A stretch of DNA of 64,000 bases from CAVUAN01 sp963739435 (GTDB taxonomy: Bacteria > Acidobacteriota > Thermoanaerobaculia > UBA5066 > Gp7-AA6): positions 62,001-126,000 of the forward strand of contig CAVUAN010000006.1 of the NCBI GenBank assembly GCA_963739435.1, in the 5' to 3' direction. The notes under the pieces were generated by a model. It had not been told where the DNA came from, made no database searches, and saw only the letters and a program-made list of their open reading frames with translations. Both the position numbers and the translations under genes were made by a program. How positions within the stretch are numbered: the stretch's first letter is position 1; each line of letters opens with the position of its first letter. Below are positions 26,829 through 35,714 of this stretch, in pieces.

Positions 26829-27851
26829 ATGAGCGCCATCCCGGACCCTCCCGATTCGACCACCCGAGCCGAGGAATTCCCTCCGTCGGGAGGCGAGCAC
26901 CACTGGGCGAAGGCGAGCCGGGATCTGCGCCATCGGCTGACGCAGGCCGTGCCGCACGACGCTCTGAAGGAGCTGCACCGCAAGAGCTCCACCCGCCATT
27001 TCGTCGTCGGCGCGCGCCAGTTTCTGCTGCTCGCCGCCGCGTCTTACGTCTCGTGGCATTTCCCTGCGCTCTGGATCTGGATACCGGCGGCTGTCGTTTC
27101 CGGCTGGACGGCGTTCAACTTCACCGTCCTTTTGCACGAAGTCGTCCACCACGCCGTTTGGAACGGCCCGCGCCCACGTGCCGAGCGTGTCCTCGGCGTT
27201 CTGTACGCAGTGCCCTCCGGGATCTCGGCGCTTCAATTCACCCGCTGGCACTTGACGCACCACGCCGAGCTCGGCGACGCCGTGGCAGACCCCAAGCGCC
27301 ACTACCTCTCGCCGAAGATCGTGACGCCCTGGTACAAGCTGCTCTACTTCACGCCCGCCCTCTTTCCGATCTATTTTCGCGCGGCCCGCCGCGAGACGGC
27401 GAGCTATCCGCCGACTCTCCAGAAACGCATCGCCCGCGAACGCACGGCGACGATCGTGCTCCACCTTCTGGTGATGGCCTTCATCGGCTGGTCAGGCGGC
27501 GCGGGCGTCCTCGCGCGTGTGTATCTGGTGCCGTACTTTTTGGTCTTCCCGATCGCGTTCGCCTTGAACCGTCTCGGTCAGCACTACGCGATCGATCCCG
27601 GCGACCCGGCCAAGTGGGGCTCGGTCATAAAGCCCTCGCGCTTCTGGGACTTCTGGTACCTCTACTCCGCCTACCACCTCGAGCACCACTACTTTCCGGG
27701 GATCCCGTTCTACAACCTGCGCCGCCTGCACTTCGCTCTCCGGCCTTTCTTCGACTCGATCGACTGGAAGCCGACGACGTATGGCCGCCTCTTTGGGGCC
27801 TGGATCTTTGAGAACAAGACGCCGCACACCGATTGGCATCTGGAGGGCTAA
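26829..27851 (+). CDS. Membrane fatty-acid desaturase
   Basis: 340 residues with two hydrophobic hairpins and the three histidine boxes of the diiron membrane desaturase family: HEVVHH, HLTHH and HLEHHYF, each placed on the cytoplasmic side between helices. A further conserved NRLGQHYAID precedes the third box. It introduces a double bond into fatty acyl chains or a related lipid or carotenoid; substrate cannot be told. An ATG at 26829 lies 34 bp after the terminator. The gene is convergent with the thioredoxin-like gene across an octamer repeat. Confidence 0.85.
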   Translation: MSAIPDPPDSTTRAEEFPPSGGEHHWAKASRDLRHRLTQAVPHDALKELHRKSSTRHFVVGARQFLLLAAASYVSWHFPALWIWIPAAVVSGWTAFNFTVLLHEVVHHAVWNGPRPRAERVLGVLYAVPSGISALQFTRWHLTHHAELGDAVADPKRHYLSPKIVTPWYKLLYFTPALFPIYFRAARRETASYPPTLQKRIARERTATIVLHLLVMAFIGWSGGAGVLARVYLVPYFLVFPIAFALNRLGQHYAIDPGDPAKWGSVIKPSRFWDFWYLYSAYHLEHHYFPGIPFYNLRRLHFALRPFFDSIDWKPTTYGRLFGAWIFENKTPHTDWHLEG

Positions 27852-27857
27852 AGAGAG

Positions 27858-27954
27858 AATTGATTCATTTGTTGATTGACTCATTGAGTCATTGCAGAAG
27901 GGCTCTTCTCCAGGCTCAATGAACCAATGATTCAATGAGTCAATGAATCAATTG
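27858..27954. repeat. Octamer tandem repeats in inverted arrangement
   Basis: The left arm (27858-27894) is a run of 8-bp units ATTGATTC, ATTTGTTG, ATTGACTC, ATTGAGTC. The right arm (27917-27954) is the same kind of unit in reverse complement: GAACCAAT, GATTCAAT, GAGTCAAT, GAATCAAT. Together they can fold into a long AT-rich stem around AGAAG-GGCT-CTTCT. It fills the space between two convergent genes and covers the stop codon of the thioredoxin-like gene, so it may serve as a bidirectional terminator. Confidence 0.85.
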
Positions 27955-28462
27955 TTTCTCGCTCGCCGCAGCAGCTCCTCGAGCGCCGAGTCGTCTCCCC
28001 TGACCTTCGAGGTCTCCCCAGACCGGTTGTAGACAACGTTCCCCTTCGCGTCGAGAAACGCGAGGGTGGGGATGAAGCCCGAATAGAAGCGGGTGACGAG
28101 CGGCCGCTGCTCGGAGGAAGGGCTGTTGAGGTCCACCACGAGGAACCGCACCGCGTCCTTTTCCTTCGCGTACAGCGCCACGAACCGCTCGGCTTCGCGA
28201 GCTGTGTTCCAGCAGTGGGAGGTCCCGAAAAAGATCGCTGTCGGGCGGTCGGAGGCGATCTTGCCGTCCTTCATGTTCTCGCCCCGGATCGGAAAGTTCG
28301 AGCTCGAGTCGTCGACAAACGACAGGTCGGGCGCAAGCGTCAGCTTCGTCGCGCCTCCGGGCCCTGCCGGCGCCACCAGGATCGCCGCTGGCAGCGCCAG
28401 AATGGCCACACTCCTGCGGAGAGTCCAAAGTCCAAAGTCCAAAGTCCAAAGTCCCAACGTCA
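27948..28462 (-). CDS. Exported thioredoxin-fold protein without a CXXC pair
   Basis: 171 residues from ATG 28462, which overlaps the ABC permease stop (ATGA). After an unusual N-terminus (LGLWTLDFGLWTL, encoded by the heptamer array) comes a signal-like stretch RRSVAILALPAAILVAPAG. The mature part has a thioredoxin-fold look: TAIFFGTSHCWNTAREAERF at the usual active-site position but with only one cysteine, then VRFLVVDLN and the FIPTLAFLDAKGNVVYNRSGE block with the cis-proline. A GTG after the repeat (28417) is an alternative start that would leave the array in the leader. Location after an ABC exporter suggests an envelope job. Confidence 0.68.
28423..28457 (-). repeat. Five-copy heptamer array TTTGGAC
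   Basis: Five 7-bp units in register, read on the plus strand as GTCCAAA four times and then GTCCCAA. Because 7 is not a multiple of 3, the unit cycles through all frames and encodes a 7-residue repeat (GLWTLDF) if translated. It lies at the very start of the thioredoxin-like gene, and has the same copy number and length (35 bp) as the array at 4884. Confidence 0.9.
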
Positions 28463-29596
28463 TACCTCTCGCCGGAAGAGGACTCCCGTCAAAGTCGCGC
28501 AAACGAGGGTGAAAGTTCCCAGAAACACCCACGGCGCGTAGCAGGCCGATGCCGACGCGCCGCGCAGGAGCACGTCGCGCAACGCCGACACGCCGTAAGT
28601 CAGCGGGTCCACGCGCGAGATCGCCCGCAGCCAGGGCGGGTAGGACTCAACTGGATACAGGGCTCCCGACGGGAAAAAGAGCAGCGCGTTGATGATGCCG
28701 AACATGCCGCGCAGGACGCTCGCCTGCCGCGCGCGCGCAAAAAGCAGGAACCACACCGACGCGATGGCCAGGGCCGTCAGGAACACGGTCAGCAGTGCCG
28801 CGCCGACAGCAGCCGGTCCCGCCACCGCCAGCGGCGTCAGCGCGAGAATCGCCACGAGCACGGTGGCCCCCGCCAGCGCGGCCACCAGGGCTCCCGCAAG
28901 GACATGGCCCGCCACGAGGGCGCCCGTCGCGATGGGCGTGACGAGGTATCCCTCGTGGTAGCCGAACATCCGATCCTCGATCACCTGCAGGCCGCCCGAG
29001 ACCATCGACCCCATGAAGATCGCCAGGCACACGACAGCCGGACCGAGATAGGTCAGGTAGTCGAGATAGGGATAGGCCTCCAGGCGGACGGCCGGCTCGG
29101 CGGCCGGCGAGCCCTCCGGTGTGGAAGCCTCCGCCCACACCTCGCGCAGCGCCGAGTCCACCGCGTCGTAGCTGAAGCGGTCGGTGTTGTCGCCGATGAA
29201 CGCCGGCGCGGGGCCCTGTCTCGCCAGCCCGAGCGGCAGCACCCAGACGCCGCGCACGCGGCCTCGCCGCAGCTGCTCGAGCGCTTCGTCCCGATCCGGG
29301 AGAAGAGTCAGGAGGACGAGGCTGCGGCCGTTCTCGAGAGCCATTGCCCCGCGCAAGCACTCGGCCGACAGCGCGTTGTGCGCTTCGTCGACGACGGCGA
29401 GCGGGATCCCGGAGATCTGGCGGTTCAGGGCATTGCCGAGGACGAGAAGGTACACGATGGGGAAGAGCATCGTCGAAATGAGCAGGACCGGCTGACGCCA
29501 GAGCGTGACGTAGGCGCGCTGGCAGATCGCCGCCATACCCAGCAGGGCGAGAAAGAGGCCGCGCGCCGGCCGCACCTCCCGGGTGGCTGCGCTCAT
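28460..29596 (-). CDS. ABC-2 type exporter permease
   Basis: 378 residues: one N-terminal helix (RQPVLLISTMLFPIVYLLVLG), a large periplasmic domain (about residues 60-170), then five helices, with the ABC-2 pattern VVCLAIFMGSMVSGGLQVIEDR and the late FPSGALYPVESYPPWLRAISRVDPLTYGVSALR. It resembles drug/lipid exporters of the YhhJ/NatB type. Start ATG 29596 overlaps the ATPase stop, and its own stop overlaps the thioredoxin-like ATG. It works with the ATPase and HlyD-type adaptor encoded upstream. Confidence 0.87.
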   Translation of the reverse strand: MSAATREVRPARGLFLALLGMAAICQRAYVTLWRQPVLLISTMLFPIVYLLVLGNALNRQISGIPLAVVDEAHNALSAECLRGAMALENGRSLVLLTLLPDRDEALEQLRRGRVRGVWVLPLGLARQGPAPAFIGDNTDRFSYDAVDSALREVWAEASTPEGSPAAEPAVRLEAYPYLDYLTYLGPAVVCLAIFMGSMVSGGLQVIEDRMFGYHEGYLVTPIATGALVAGHVLAGALVAALAGATVLVAILALTPLAVAGPAAVGAALLTVFLTALAIASVWFLLFARARQASVLRGMFGIINALLFFPSGALYPVESYPPWLRAISRVDPLTYGVSALRDVLLRGASASACYAPWVFLGTFTLVCATLTGVLFRREV

Positions 29597-30540
29597 GCGT
29601 CCCGCAGGTCTCGCCCGGTGTAGGAAAAGAAGACGTCCTCGAGAGTCACGGGTGCGATCGTGAGGTGGACGATCCGGTAGCCGCGCTTTTCGAGCAGCTC
29701 GGCTGCCCCCCGCCCCACGCCCTCGCCCGGCCGAGACTGGAATTGCGCCATGGCCGGGGCGGGCTGGCGCCAGTTGACGGCACCCATCGCCTCGATGGCG
29801 TGCCGGTCCTCGGCGCCGATCGCGCGCTCGGTCTCGAGCTCCACGTACTCGCCCGTCGCGAGGCCGCGCTTCAAGGCCTCCGGCGCGTCCTCGCACAGGA
29901 TGTGTCCCTGGTCCATGATCGCGACGCGGTCGCAGAGGACGTCGGCCTCGTCCATGGCGTGCGTCGTGAGCACGATGGCGAGATCTTCGTCGGCGTTCTT
30001 CATCTCGGCGAGCATGTCCCAGATCGCCCGGCGGCTCTGTGGATCGAGCCCCGTCGTCGGCTCGTCCAAAAACAGAACGCGCGGCGAATGGAGGACGCCC
30101 CGCGCGATCTCGAGGCGGCGGCGCATGCCGCCCGACAGGTGCAGGGCGAGCTGGTCGGAGCGGTCTCCCAGGCCGACCTGGCCCAGCCTCCGGGCGATGC
30201 GCTCGGACAGCGCCCGCCCCCAGAGGCCGTACATCTTGCCCTGCACCGAGAGGTTTTCGCGCACTGTCAGGTTGGGATCCGTCGTCACCGCCTGCGAGAC
30301 GGTGCCGATCGACGCGCGGACGGCGGGCTGCTCGCGCACGACATCGTGGCCGCGCACCTGAGCGCTGCCGGAGCTCGGAGACAAGAGCGTCGTGAGCATG
30401 CGGATCAAGGTCGTCTTGCCGGCGCCGTTGGGCCCGAGGAGGCCGTACGTTTCTCCGGGCCGGACGGCAAACGAGACGGCGTCATCCGCGACGAAGTCTC
30501 CGAAGCGCTTCGTCAGCTTGTCGGCCTCGATCGCGTTCAA
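29593..30540 (-). CDS. ABC transporter ATP-binding protein (DrrA/NatA type)
   Basis: 315 residues. Walker A GLLGPNGAGKTTLIRML, Q-loop region GTVSQAVTTDPNLTV, signature LSGGMRRRLEIARG, Walker B VLFLDEPTTGLDP and H-loop VLTTHAMDEADVL are all present; the extra C-terminal 80 residues are those of the drug-resistance branch. The start is a TTG at 30540 that overlaps the adaptor gene's TGA (TTGA). It drives the ABC-2 permease in the next gene. Confidence 0.9.
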   Translation of the reverse strand: MNAIEADKLTKRFGDFVADDAVSFAVRPGETYGLLGPNGAGKTTLIRMLTTLLSPSSGSAQVRGHDVVREQPAVRASIGTVSQAVTTDPNLTVRENLSVQGKMYGLWGRALSERIARRLGQVGLGDRSDQLALHLSGGMRRRLEIARGVLHSPRVLFLDEPTTGLDPQSRRAIWDMLAEMKNADEDLAIVLTTHAMDEADVLCDRVAIMDQGHILCEDAPEALKRGLATGEYVELETERAIGAEDRHAIEAMGAVNWRQPAPAMAQFQSRPGEGVGRGAAELLEKRGYRIVHLTIAPVTLEDVFFSYTGRDLRDA

Positions 30541-31445
30541 CTCTTCCCGGCCTCGATCACGAAGGTCTGTCCGGAGACGACCTTCACATCGACGGGTTGG
30601 AGACGAACGGAGAATGTCCGGAGATCTCTGCTCTGCAGGCCCCAGTTGCGGCGCGTGGCGAACTCCGAGCGCGGCTTGACCGAGACCACCTTTGCGGAAA
30701 AACGATCGTCCGGCCGGGCCTGCGGCCATGCGAAAACGTTGCCCCCCACGGGAAAGGAGGAGAGCCTTTCTTCCGGAACCTCGACGCGCAGGTACGGCGC
30801 CTCGACCTGCAGCGTGATCACGGGGCTACCGGCGGAGACGAATTCCCCCTCGCGGTGGTGGCGGGTCAAAACGGTACCGCCCGCGGAGGCCGGCAGCGTC
30901 CCCTCGCGCTCGAAACGCCGCACCTTCTCCAGACGAGACCTCAAAGACTCGTCTTCCGCCTCGAGCTGCCCCTTCTCGGCTTCTCGCGAGCGGATGCCCG
31001 CCGCCGCGGCGTCTCGGCGGTGCTGCAGGGACTCGAGGTCGGCGGCGGGCGCGACGCCCTCCGACACCAGGCGCCCGATCCGCTTCTCGTCGCTGGCGAT
31101 CTGAGCCAGGTCGGCCTGAAGCCGCACGATCTCTTCGAGGCGCGAGCGGTCCCGAGCGCGCACCAGCTCGCGCTGGCGTTCGAGATCGGCGGCGTCCTCG
31201 GCCAAGCCCGGCTCCTCGATGCGCGCAACCGTGTCGCCCGCCTTGATCAGCTCTCCCTCGTCGGGCACCCGGGTCACGAGCCGCCCGCTGCGCGTGAACG
31301 AGAGGTCGAGGCGCTGCTCCTCGGCGATCGCCAGCAGGCGAATCCGCCGCCCGTCGTCGTTTTCCTGGCGGGCCAGGGCAGCATAGACCCATGCGCCGGC
31401 GGCAGCGAGGCCGAGAGCCACGGCGACCCACAGGGCTTTCTTCAC
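30537..31445 (-). CDS. HlyD-type periplasmic adaptor (membrane fusion protein)
   Basis: 302 residues: a single N-terminal anchor (KKALWVAVALGLAAAGAWVYAAL), a split lipoyl domain (RVPDEGELIKAGDTVARIEEPGL and TVLTRHHREGEFVSAGSPVI), a long coiled-coil hairpin in between (about residues 85-165) and a beta-barrel end. It links the inner-membrane ABC exporter to an outer-membrane channel, none of which is encoded here. GTG start at 31445, 50 bp from the divergent purE; it is the first gene of the export operon. Confidence 0.88.
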   Translation of the reverse strand: MKKALWVAVALGLAAAGAWVYAALARQENDDGRRIRLLAIAEEQRLDLSFTRSGRLVTRVPDEGELIKAGDTVARIEEPGLAEDAADLERQRELVRARDRSRLEEIVRLQADLAQIASDEKRIGRLVSEGVAPAADLESLQHRRDAAAAGIRSREAEKGQLEAEDESLRSRLEKVRRFEREGTLPASAGGTVLTRHHREGEFVSAGSPVITLQVEAPYLRVEVPEERLSSFPVGGNVFAWPQARPDDRFSAKVVSVKPRSEFATRRNWGLQSRDLRTFSVRLQPVDVKVVSGQTFVIEAGKS

Positions 31446-31495
31446 TGTCGAGAGATTAACCCCGAAAGGGCCGGTTCGGCTAAGCTTGCGCCCCT

Positions 31496-31990
31496 GTGAA
31501 GAACGCAGCCAACCCTCTCGTGGCGGTCCTGATGGGCTCCAAATCCGACTGGGAGTCGATGCGGCACGCCTCCGAGACGCTCGGCAGCTTCTCCGTCGCC
31601 CACGAGTGCCGCGTCCTGTCCGCTCACCGCACCCCCCGCGAGACCGCGGACTATGTCGCCGCGGCGGCGGGCCGGGGCATCGAGGTCGTCATCGCCGCGG
31701 CCGGCGGCGCGGCGCACCTGGCAGGGGTCACTGCCGCGCACACGCTGTTGCCCGTCCTCGGCGTGCCCATCGAGAGCGCGTCGTTGAAGGGTCTCGATTC
31801 CCTCCTCTCGACGGCACAGATGCCGGCCGGCATCCCTGTCGGAACGCTCGCCATAGGAAAGCCCGGCGCGGTCAATGCGGCGCTCCTGGCCGTAGCCATC
31901 CTGGCCCTCTCCCGGCCGGAGCTCACCGAAAAGCTCCGAGCCTTCAGGCAGGAGCAGGCGGCAAAGGTCCTGGCCGAAACCCTTCCCTGA
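31496..31990 (+). CDS. purE: 5-(carboxyamino)imidazole ribonucleotide mutase
   Basis: 164 residues with the class I PurE pattern: VAVLMGSKSDWESMRHA, CRVLSAHRTPRETADYV, EVVIAAAGGAAHLAGVTAAHT, and SLLSTAQMPAGIPVGTLAIGK. It converts N5-CAIR to CAIR in purine synthesis, normally after PurK, which is not next to it here. GTG start at 31496. It is a lone gene, divergent from the export operon and convergent with a small secreted protein. Confidence 0.94.
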   Translation: MKNAANPLVAVLMGSKSDWESMRHASETLGSFSVAHECRVLSAHRTPRETADYVAAAAGRGIEVVIAAAGGAAHLAGVTAAHTLLPVLGVPIESASLKGLDSLLSTAQMPAGIPVGTLAIGKPGAVNAALLAVAILALSRPELTEKLRAFRQEQAAKVLAETLP

Positions 31991-32000
31991 TTTCCCTTCC

Positions 32001-32037
32001 AAAAAGAAAAATGGCGTGCCGCCGAGCGGCACGCCAT
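32001..32037 (-). terminator. Rho-independent terminator
   Basis: On the minus strand ATGGCGTGCCG and CGGCACGCCAT form an 11-12 bp stem (32037-32011) followed by TTTTCTTTTT (32010-32001). It ends the transcript of the Ala/Pro/Lys-rich gene and may also stop purE from the other side. Confidence 0.9.
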
Positions 32038-32059
32038 CAAAACGAATCGCGAGGAAGAG

Positions 32060-32322
32060 TTAGTTCTTGGCTGCCGGGGTCGGAGCCGCAGCCGGAGCCG
32101 GCGTCGTCGACTTCTTGGTGCTCTTCTTCTTCTTTTTCTTCGGAGCCGGGGTCGCCGCCGGAGCCGGAGCCGCCTGCGCAGGAGCCGCAGCCGCGGAGCC
32201 GCAGCCGGAGCCGCCGACTTGGCGGGGGCCTTGGTCGGAGCCGGAGCCGCCTGGGCCAACATGCCAACCGGCAGCGCGAGCGCCACAGCGATGGCCAGAA
32301 CCTTGATGGAAACCTTCTTCAT
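32060..32322 (-). pseudogene. Small secreted Ala/Pro/Lys-rich protein, frame broken
   Basis: MKKVSIKVLAIAVALALPVG is a good signal peptide, with a start at 32322 preceded by GGAGAAAG. The following KAPAKSAAPAAAP then turns into Arg/Leu-rich nonsense, while another frame carries on with APAPAATPAPKKKKK, STKKSTTPAPAAAPTPAAKN and a TAA at 32062-32060. The join needs a net change of two extra bases (or one missing) near 32200; the result is about 86 residues of low-complexity, positively charged, disordered secreted protein. Similar Lys/Ala/Pro-rich secreted proteins are common in this kind of genome; function unknown. The terminator at 32037-32001 follows. Confidence 0.65.
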
Positions 32323-32436
32323 TGCTTTCTCCTTTTCACCTCGGAACACAATGCTCCAGGTGGAACAGGAGCAACGATAGAGAGCTCCCGGTGAACCCAA
32401 CATGAACAGGGAAACGCAAGGCCGGCGGGCTCCAAG

Positions 32437-34906
32437 CTACTCATAGTCGAGGGCTTCCCGGACCGGGCATCTCAAGGCGTGCCGGGCCGGCAGGTAGCTC
32501 GCGACGGCACACAAGACGAGGGAGACGGCCAGCCAGATGAACAGCCCCCGCTGCTCGAAGGAGAAGTCCAGGCCGGTCTTGAACAGCTTTCGCACGAGGA
32601 AGTCGCCCAGGCCCTTGCTGACCGGCCAGGCGGCCAGGGCGGCCAGGGCCCAGCTCAACAGGCCGATCGCAGCGCCCTCCGCGATGACGATCAGCCACAC
32701 GGCCGACGACGAGGCGCCAATCGCGCGCATCACTCCCATCTCCCGCCGCCGCTCGAGGACGTTCAAGCTCATGGTGGTCATCAGCCCCAGGCCGCCCACG
32801 CCGCCGAGGATGCAGGATGTGACGATCAGGAACACGTAGATCATCGCCATGTGCTGGTCGAAGCCGAACCGGCTGTCGGCCTGGCTGATGCTGCTCAAGG
32901 CCTGGACGCCTTCACTCGCCAGGTTCTCTTCGAGGGCCGCCTTGATCCGGTTGATCGAAGCTCGGTCCGTCTTCTCGAGAGCCAGGCGCAAGCTGCTGAC
33001 GACTCCCGAGTGCCCGTGCGCTTCGAAGAAGCCCAGCGGGGACGTATGCGACGGGAGGAGAAAACGGCTCTCGCGCCATCGCCGACCACCCGCCAGGTCG
33101 TCTGCGCGGGCCCCATCCGGAACGTCACGGTTTTACCCGCCTGGAGGAGAGGCCACCGGGCGGCCAGCGCGTTGTTCACCACGATGCTGTCGGTGTCGCC
33201 CGGCTGCAGGCCCCGTCCCTCGATGAGGGTCGGACGCGAGCATCTTCGATTCGGCCGGCAAGGCCATGACGACGAAACGGTCTCCGCTCGGCGCGCTGCC
33301 TCCGTGCGGTCCGCCCTTTGCCACCCGCGGCGTGAGGTCCCGCGGTCGCTCCGACTGCCCTCGGACGGCGCGTCGCCCGGAGACGGAATCGTGCCTTCCG
33401 TGATGATCCAGCCTTCCCACCGAAGGATACCCGGCGTCTTCGAGATGGCGCGCTCGATCTTCTCGACGGGCTACATCGCTCCGAATCGAGACCGGCCAGG
33501 TCGAACCTCTTGCCCCGGAAGAGCTCGTCGAGCGTGTGGATCATCGACGCCCGGACGTTCAGCGCGGCCATGAAGAACAGGCCGCCCGCCGAGAGCGTCA
33601 CGACCGTCCATGCCAGCCGGGCCCGCCGTCGGAAGCTGTTGCGGATCGCGAGCAGGACCGGCCGGGCCATCCCGCCGAGCCCGGCCACGGCCCGGTCGAA
33701 AGCGCTCGTTCCGAAGGTGTTTCGAGACACGCCGAAATCCGCCAGAGCTTCTCGAACGGAGATCCCGCTGCCCTTCCACACCGGGTAGGCCGCCGCCAGC
33801 AGGGGCACGGCGAGGCCGATCGAGGCAACGAGCAGGAAGACCCACACCGGAACGGCGAAGCTTCCGATGTCGAAATTCAGAAACACGGCCAGGGCCCGGC
33901 AAAGGACGCGGCCGCCGACGAAGACCCGCCGGAAGGCCGACCAGAATGGCGGCGACTCCGAGAAACAGGGCCTGACTGAAGTAGATCCGTGCGATCTGGG
34001 CGCGGCTTCCACCCACGGCCTTCATCACGCCGATCTGCCGGACCTGCGAAGCCATCAAAGCGGTCAGCAGATTGACGACGAGGATCCCGGAAAGAAGAAG
34101 GATGAACGCGCCGAAGCTCGCCATCGCCAGCAGCATGAGCCCCGTGATGTCGGCATGCGGGTGCTTGCCCGGCCTCGGGACGTCCACTCGGGTGACACGG
34201 TGCCCCTGGCTCTCGACCAGCTTCTGGACGTCCGCCGCAACGTCTGCGGATGTGCTGCTCGTCGAACCTGTTCTCCGCCACGAGGACCTTCAGCTGATCG
34301 AGAAACGGCTCCTCGCCCAGCTGAGACAGCGTGTCGAGCGTGATGTAGCCGTAGACCAGGTTCTCCATGCGGGCCTGCGCCTGGCCGACATCGTGGACGC
34401 TGCCGCTGACACGCAGGGTTTGCTCGTTCCCGCGAGCCGTCTTCACGATCACGGTGTCGCCGATCTTCGCGCGAGCGACCTGGAAGGCATCCCGCTCGAT
34501 CAGGATCTCGCCTGTAGCCGGAGGCCACGCGCCCTTCTCGGGATCGATCTTGCTGACTCGGATCTTCCCGAAGTCCTTGACCACGAAGAGCACCAGGTTG
34601 CGCCACTCCATCGGGCCGGCCTTGATGCGGCCCGTGACAGCTCTACGGGCTTCCGCATCGCTGACTCCATGTCCCGAGAGGACCGACTGCGAGCAAGCCC
34701 GTCGTCGATCGAGTCCGTCCGCAAGCGTGAAAGACGCCGGGTTGGTGGCCAGATAGCCCCGGTCCAGCTCTCGCATCAAGATCGCGTAGGTGGACAGGAC
34801 TCGCCGAAAACCCCGTGATCCCCAGAGCGATCGCCAGCACCACGAGGATCGTGCGCGTTCGTTCGTGCCAGAAGTCGCGAACCATCTTCTGCCGGAGAGC
34901 GGTCAT
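32437..34906 (-). pseudogene. Double-FtsX ABC transporter permease, about ten frame breaks
   Basis: Read across frames this is a normal two-module FtsX/LolC-like permease of about 820 residues: start TALRQKMVRDFWHERTRTIL with the first helix, periplasmic part (GEILIERDAFQVARAKIGDT), three helices (LMLLAMASFGAFILLL, SQALFLGVAAILVGLP, WVFLLVASIGLAVPLLAAAY), second-module helix (VVTLSAGGLFFMAALNV), another periplasmic part and the final three helices (MIYVFLIVTSCILGGVGGLG, VWLIVIAEGAAIGLLSW, LFIWLAVSLVLCAVASYLPA). The continuation changes frame near 34801, 34245, 33926, 33478, 33465, 33345, 33237 and 33068-33030, each time as if bases were inserted. The stop overlaps nothing; the start ATG overlaps the ATPase stop. 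It partners the ATPase upstream and probably exports or pulls a lipid or peptide. Confidence 0.78.
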
Positions 34907-35613
34907 CCGGCATTCTCCCGCCCGAGCCTGCCGGACGGGCCCGCCGCCGCTGGCAGCAGGGCGCCGTCCTTGAGCTCCGCAGTCCGGTCGATCACCCGGC
35001 CGATGTCATGCTCGTGCGTGGCGATCACGACCGTCGTGCCCGAGCTCGCCATGCCGCGAAAGAGGTCGAGCACATCTCGGGCCGTGGAGGAATCGAGATT
35101 CCCCGTAGGCTCGTCGGCGAGAATGACGGCTGGCTCGTTGGCGAGCGCACGGGCAATGGCCACCCGCTGTTGCTGGCCGCCCGAGAGCGCCGAGGGCAGC
35201 TTGTCGGCCTGATCCGCGACGCCGACGCGTTCCAGAAGGGCGAGCGCGCGCTTGCGGCGGCCCCGCGCCGGAACAGCCCCGCAGAAGTCCATCGGCAACA
35301 TCACGTTCTCCGCGGCAGTCAGCGTGGGAAGCAGTTGGAAGAACTGGAAGACGAACCCGACCGTGCGGCCGCGCCACGCGGCGAGCGCATTGCCGTCCAG
35401 GTCCTGTATGGCCGTGCCGCCGACCACAACCGAGCCCGAGGAGGGGCTGTCGATGCCGCCCACCAGGTTCAAGAGCGTCGACTTGCCGCTCCCGGACTTG
35501 CCGACGATCGCCACGAACTCGCCGGCGCGAATTTCGAGGTCCACGTCGCGCACCGCGGTGAATGGCCCGGCGGCCGTTTCGTATCTCTTCGTGAGGCGCT
35601 GCAGTTTGATCAT
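34903..35613 (-). CDS. LolD/MacB-type ABC ATPase
   Basis: 236 residues. Walker A IVGKSGSGKSTLLNLVGGID, Q-loop FVFQFFQLLPTLTAAENV, signature LSGGQQQRVAIARALA, Walker B VILADEPTGNLD and the H-loop VVIATHEHDIGRV place it in the LolD/MacB/FtsE branch that works with FtsX-type permeases. It is the first gene of its operon and its TGA overlaps the permease ATG (ATGA). There is no Shine-Dalgarno sequence before its ATG and the candidate promoter in front would start transcription about at the ATG, so the message may be leaderless. It is divergent from the regulator/kinase pair across the operator array. Confidence 0.92.
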   Translation of the reverse strand: MIKLQRLTKRYETAAGPFTAVRDVDLEIRAGEFVAIVGKSGSGKSTLLNLVGGIDSPSSGSVVVGGTAIQDLDGNALAAWRGRTVGFVFQFFQLLPTLTAAENVMLPMDFCGAVPARGRRKRALALLERVGVADQADKLPSALSGGQQQRVAIARALANEPAVILADEPTGNLDSSTARDVLDLFRGMASSGTTVVIATHEHDIGRVIDRTAELKDGALLPAAAGPSGRLGRENAG

Positions 35614-35637
35614 GAGGGTGAGCCTATGAACGTGCTT

Positions 35638-35676
35638 CTGAACGGCGGTTGAACGGCCCGTTCAGCAGCCGTTCAG
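35638..35676. promoter_or_regulatory. Four-hexamer operator array of OmpR/PhoP type
   Basis: Four hexamers stand at an exact 11-bp period: CTGAAC (35638-35643), TTGAAC (35649-35654), GTTCAG (35660-35665), GTTCAG (35671-35676), each separated by 5 bp. The left pair reads GTTCAA-N5-GTTCAG on the minus strand, so there are two divergent direct repeats of the 6-N5-6 form bound by OmpR/PhoP-family dimers. A TATAAC at 35689-35694 lies 12 bp after the right pair; on the minus strand TAGGCT (35626-35621) lies 11 bp after the left pair. The array thus fits both the transporter and regulator promoters. Confidence 0.8.
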
Positions 35677-35714
35677 GTGCCCGTGCGCTATAACGGCGAT
35701 CGAGGGAGGACCAA

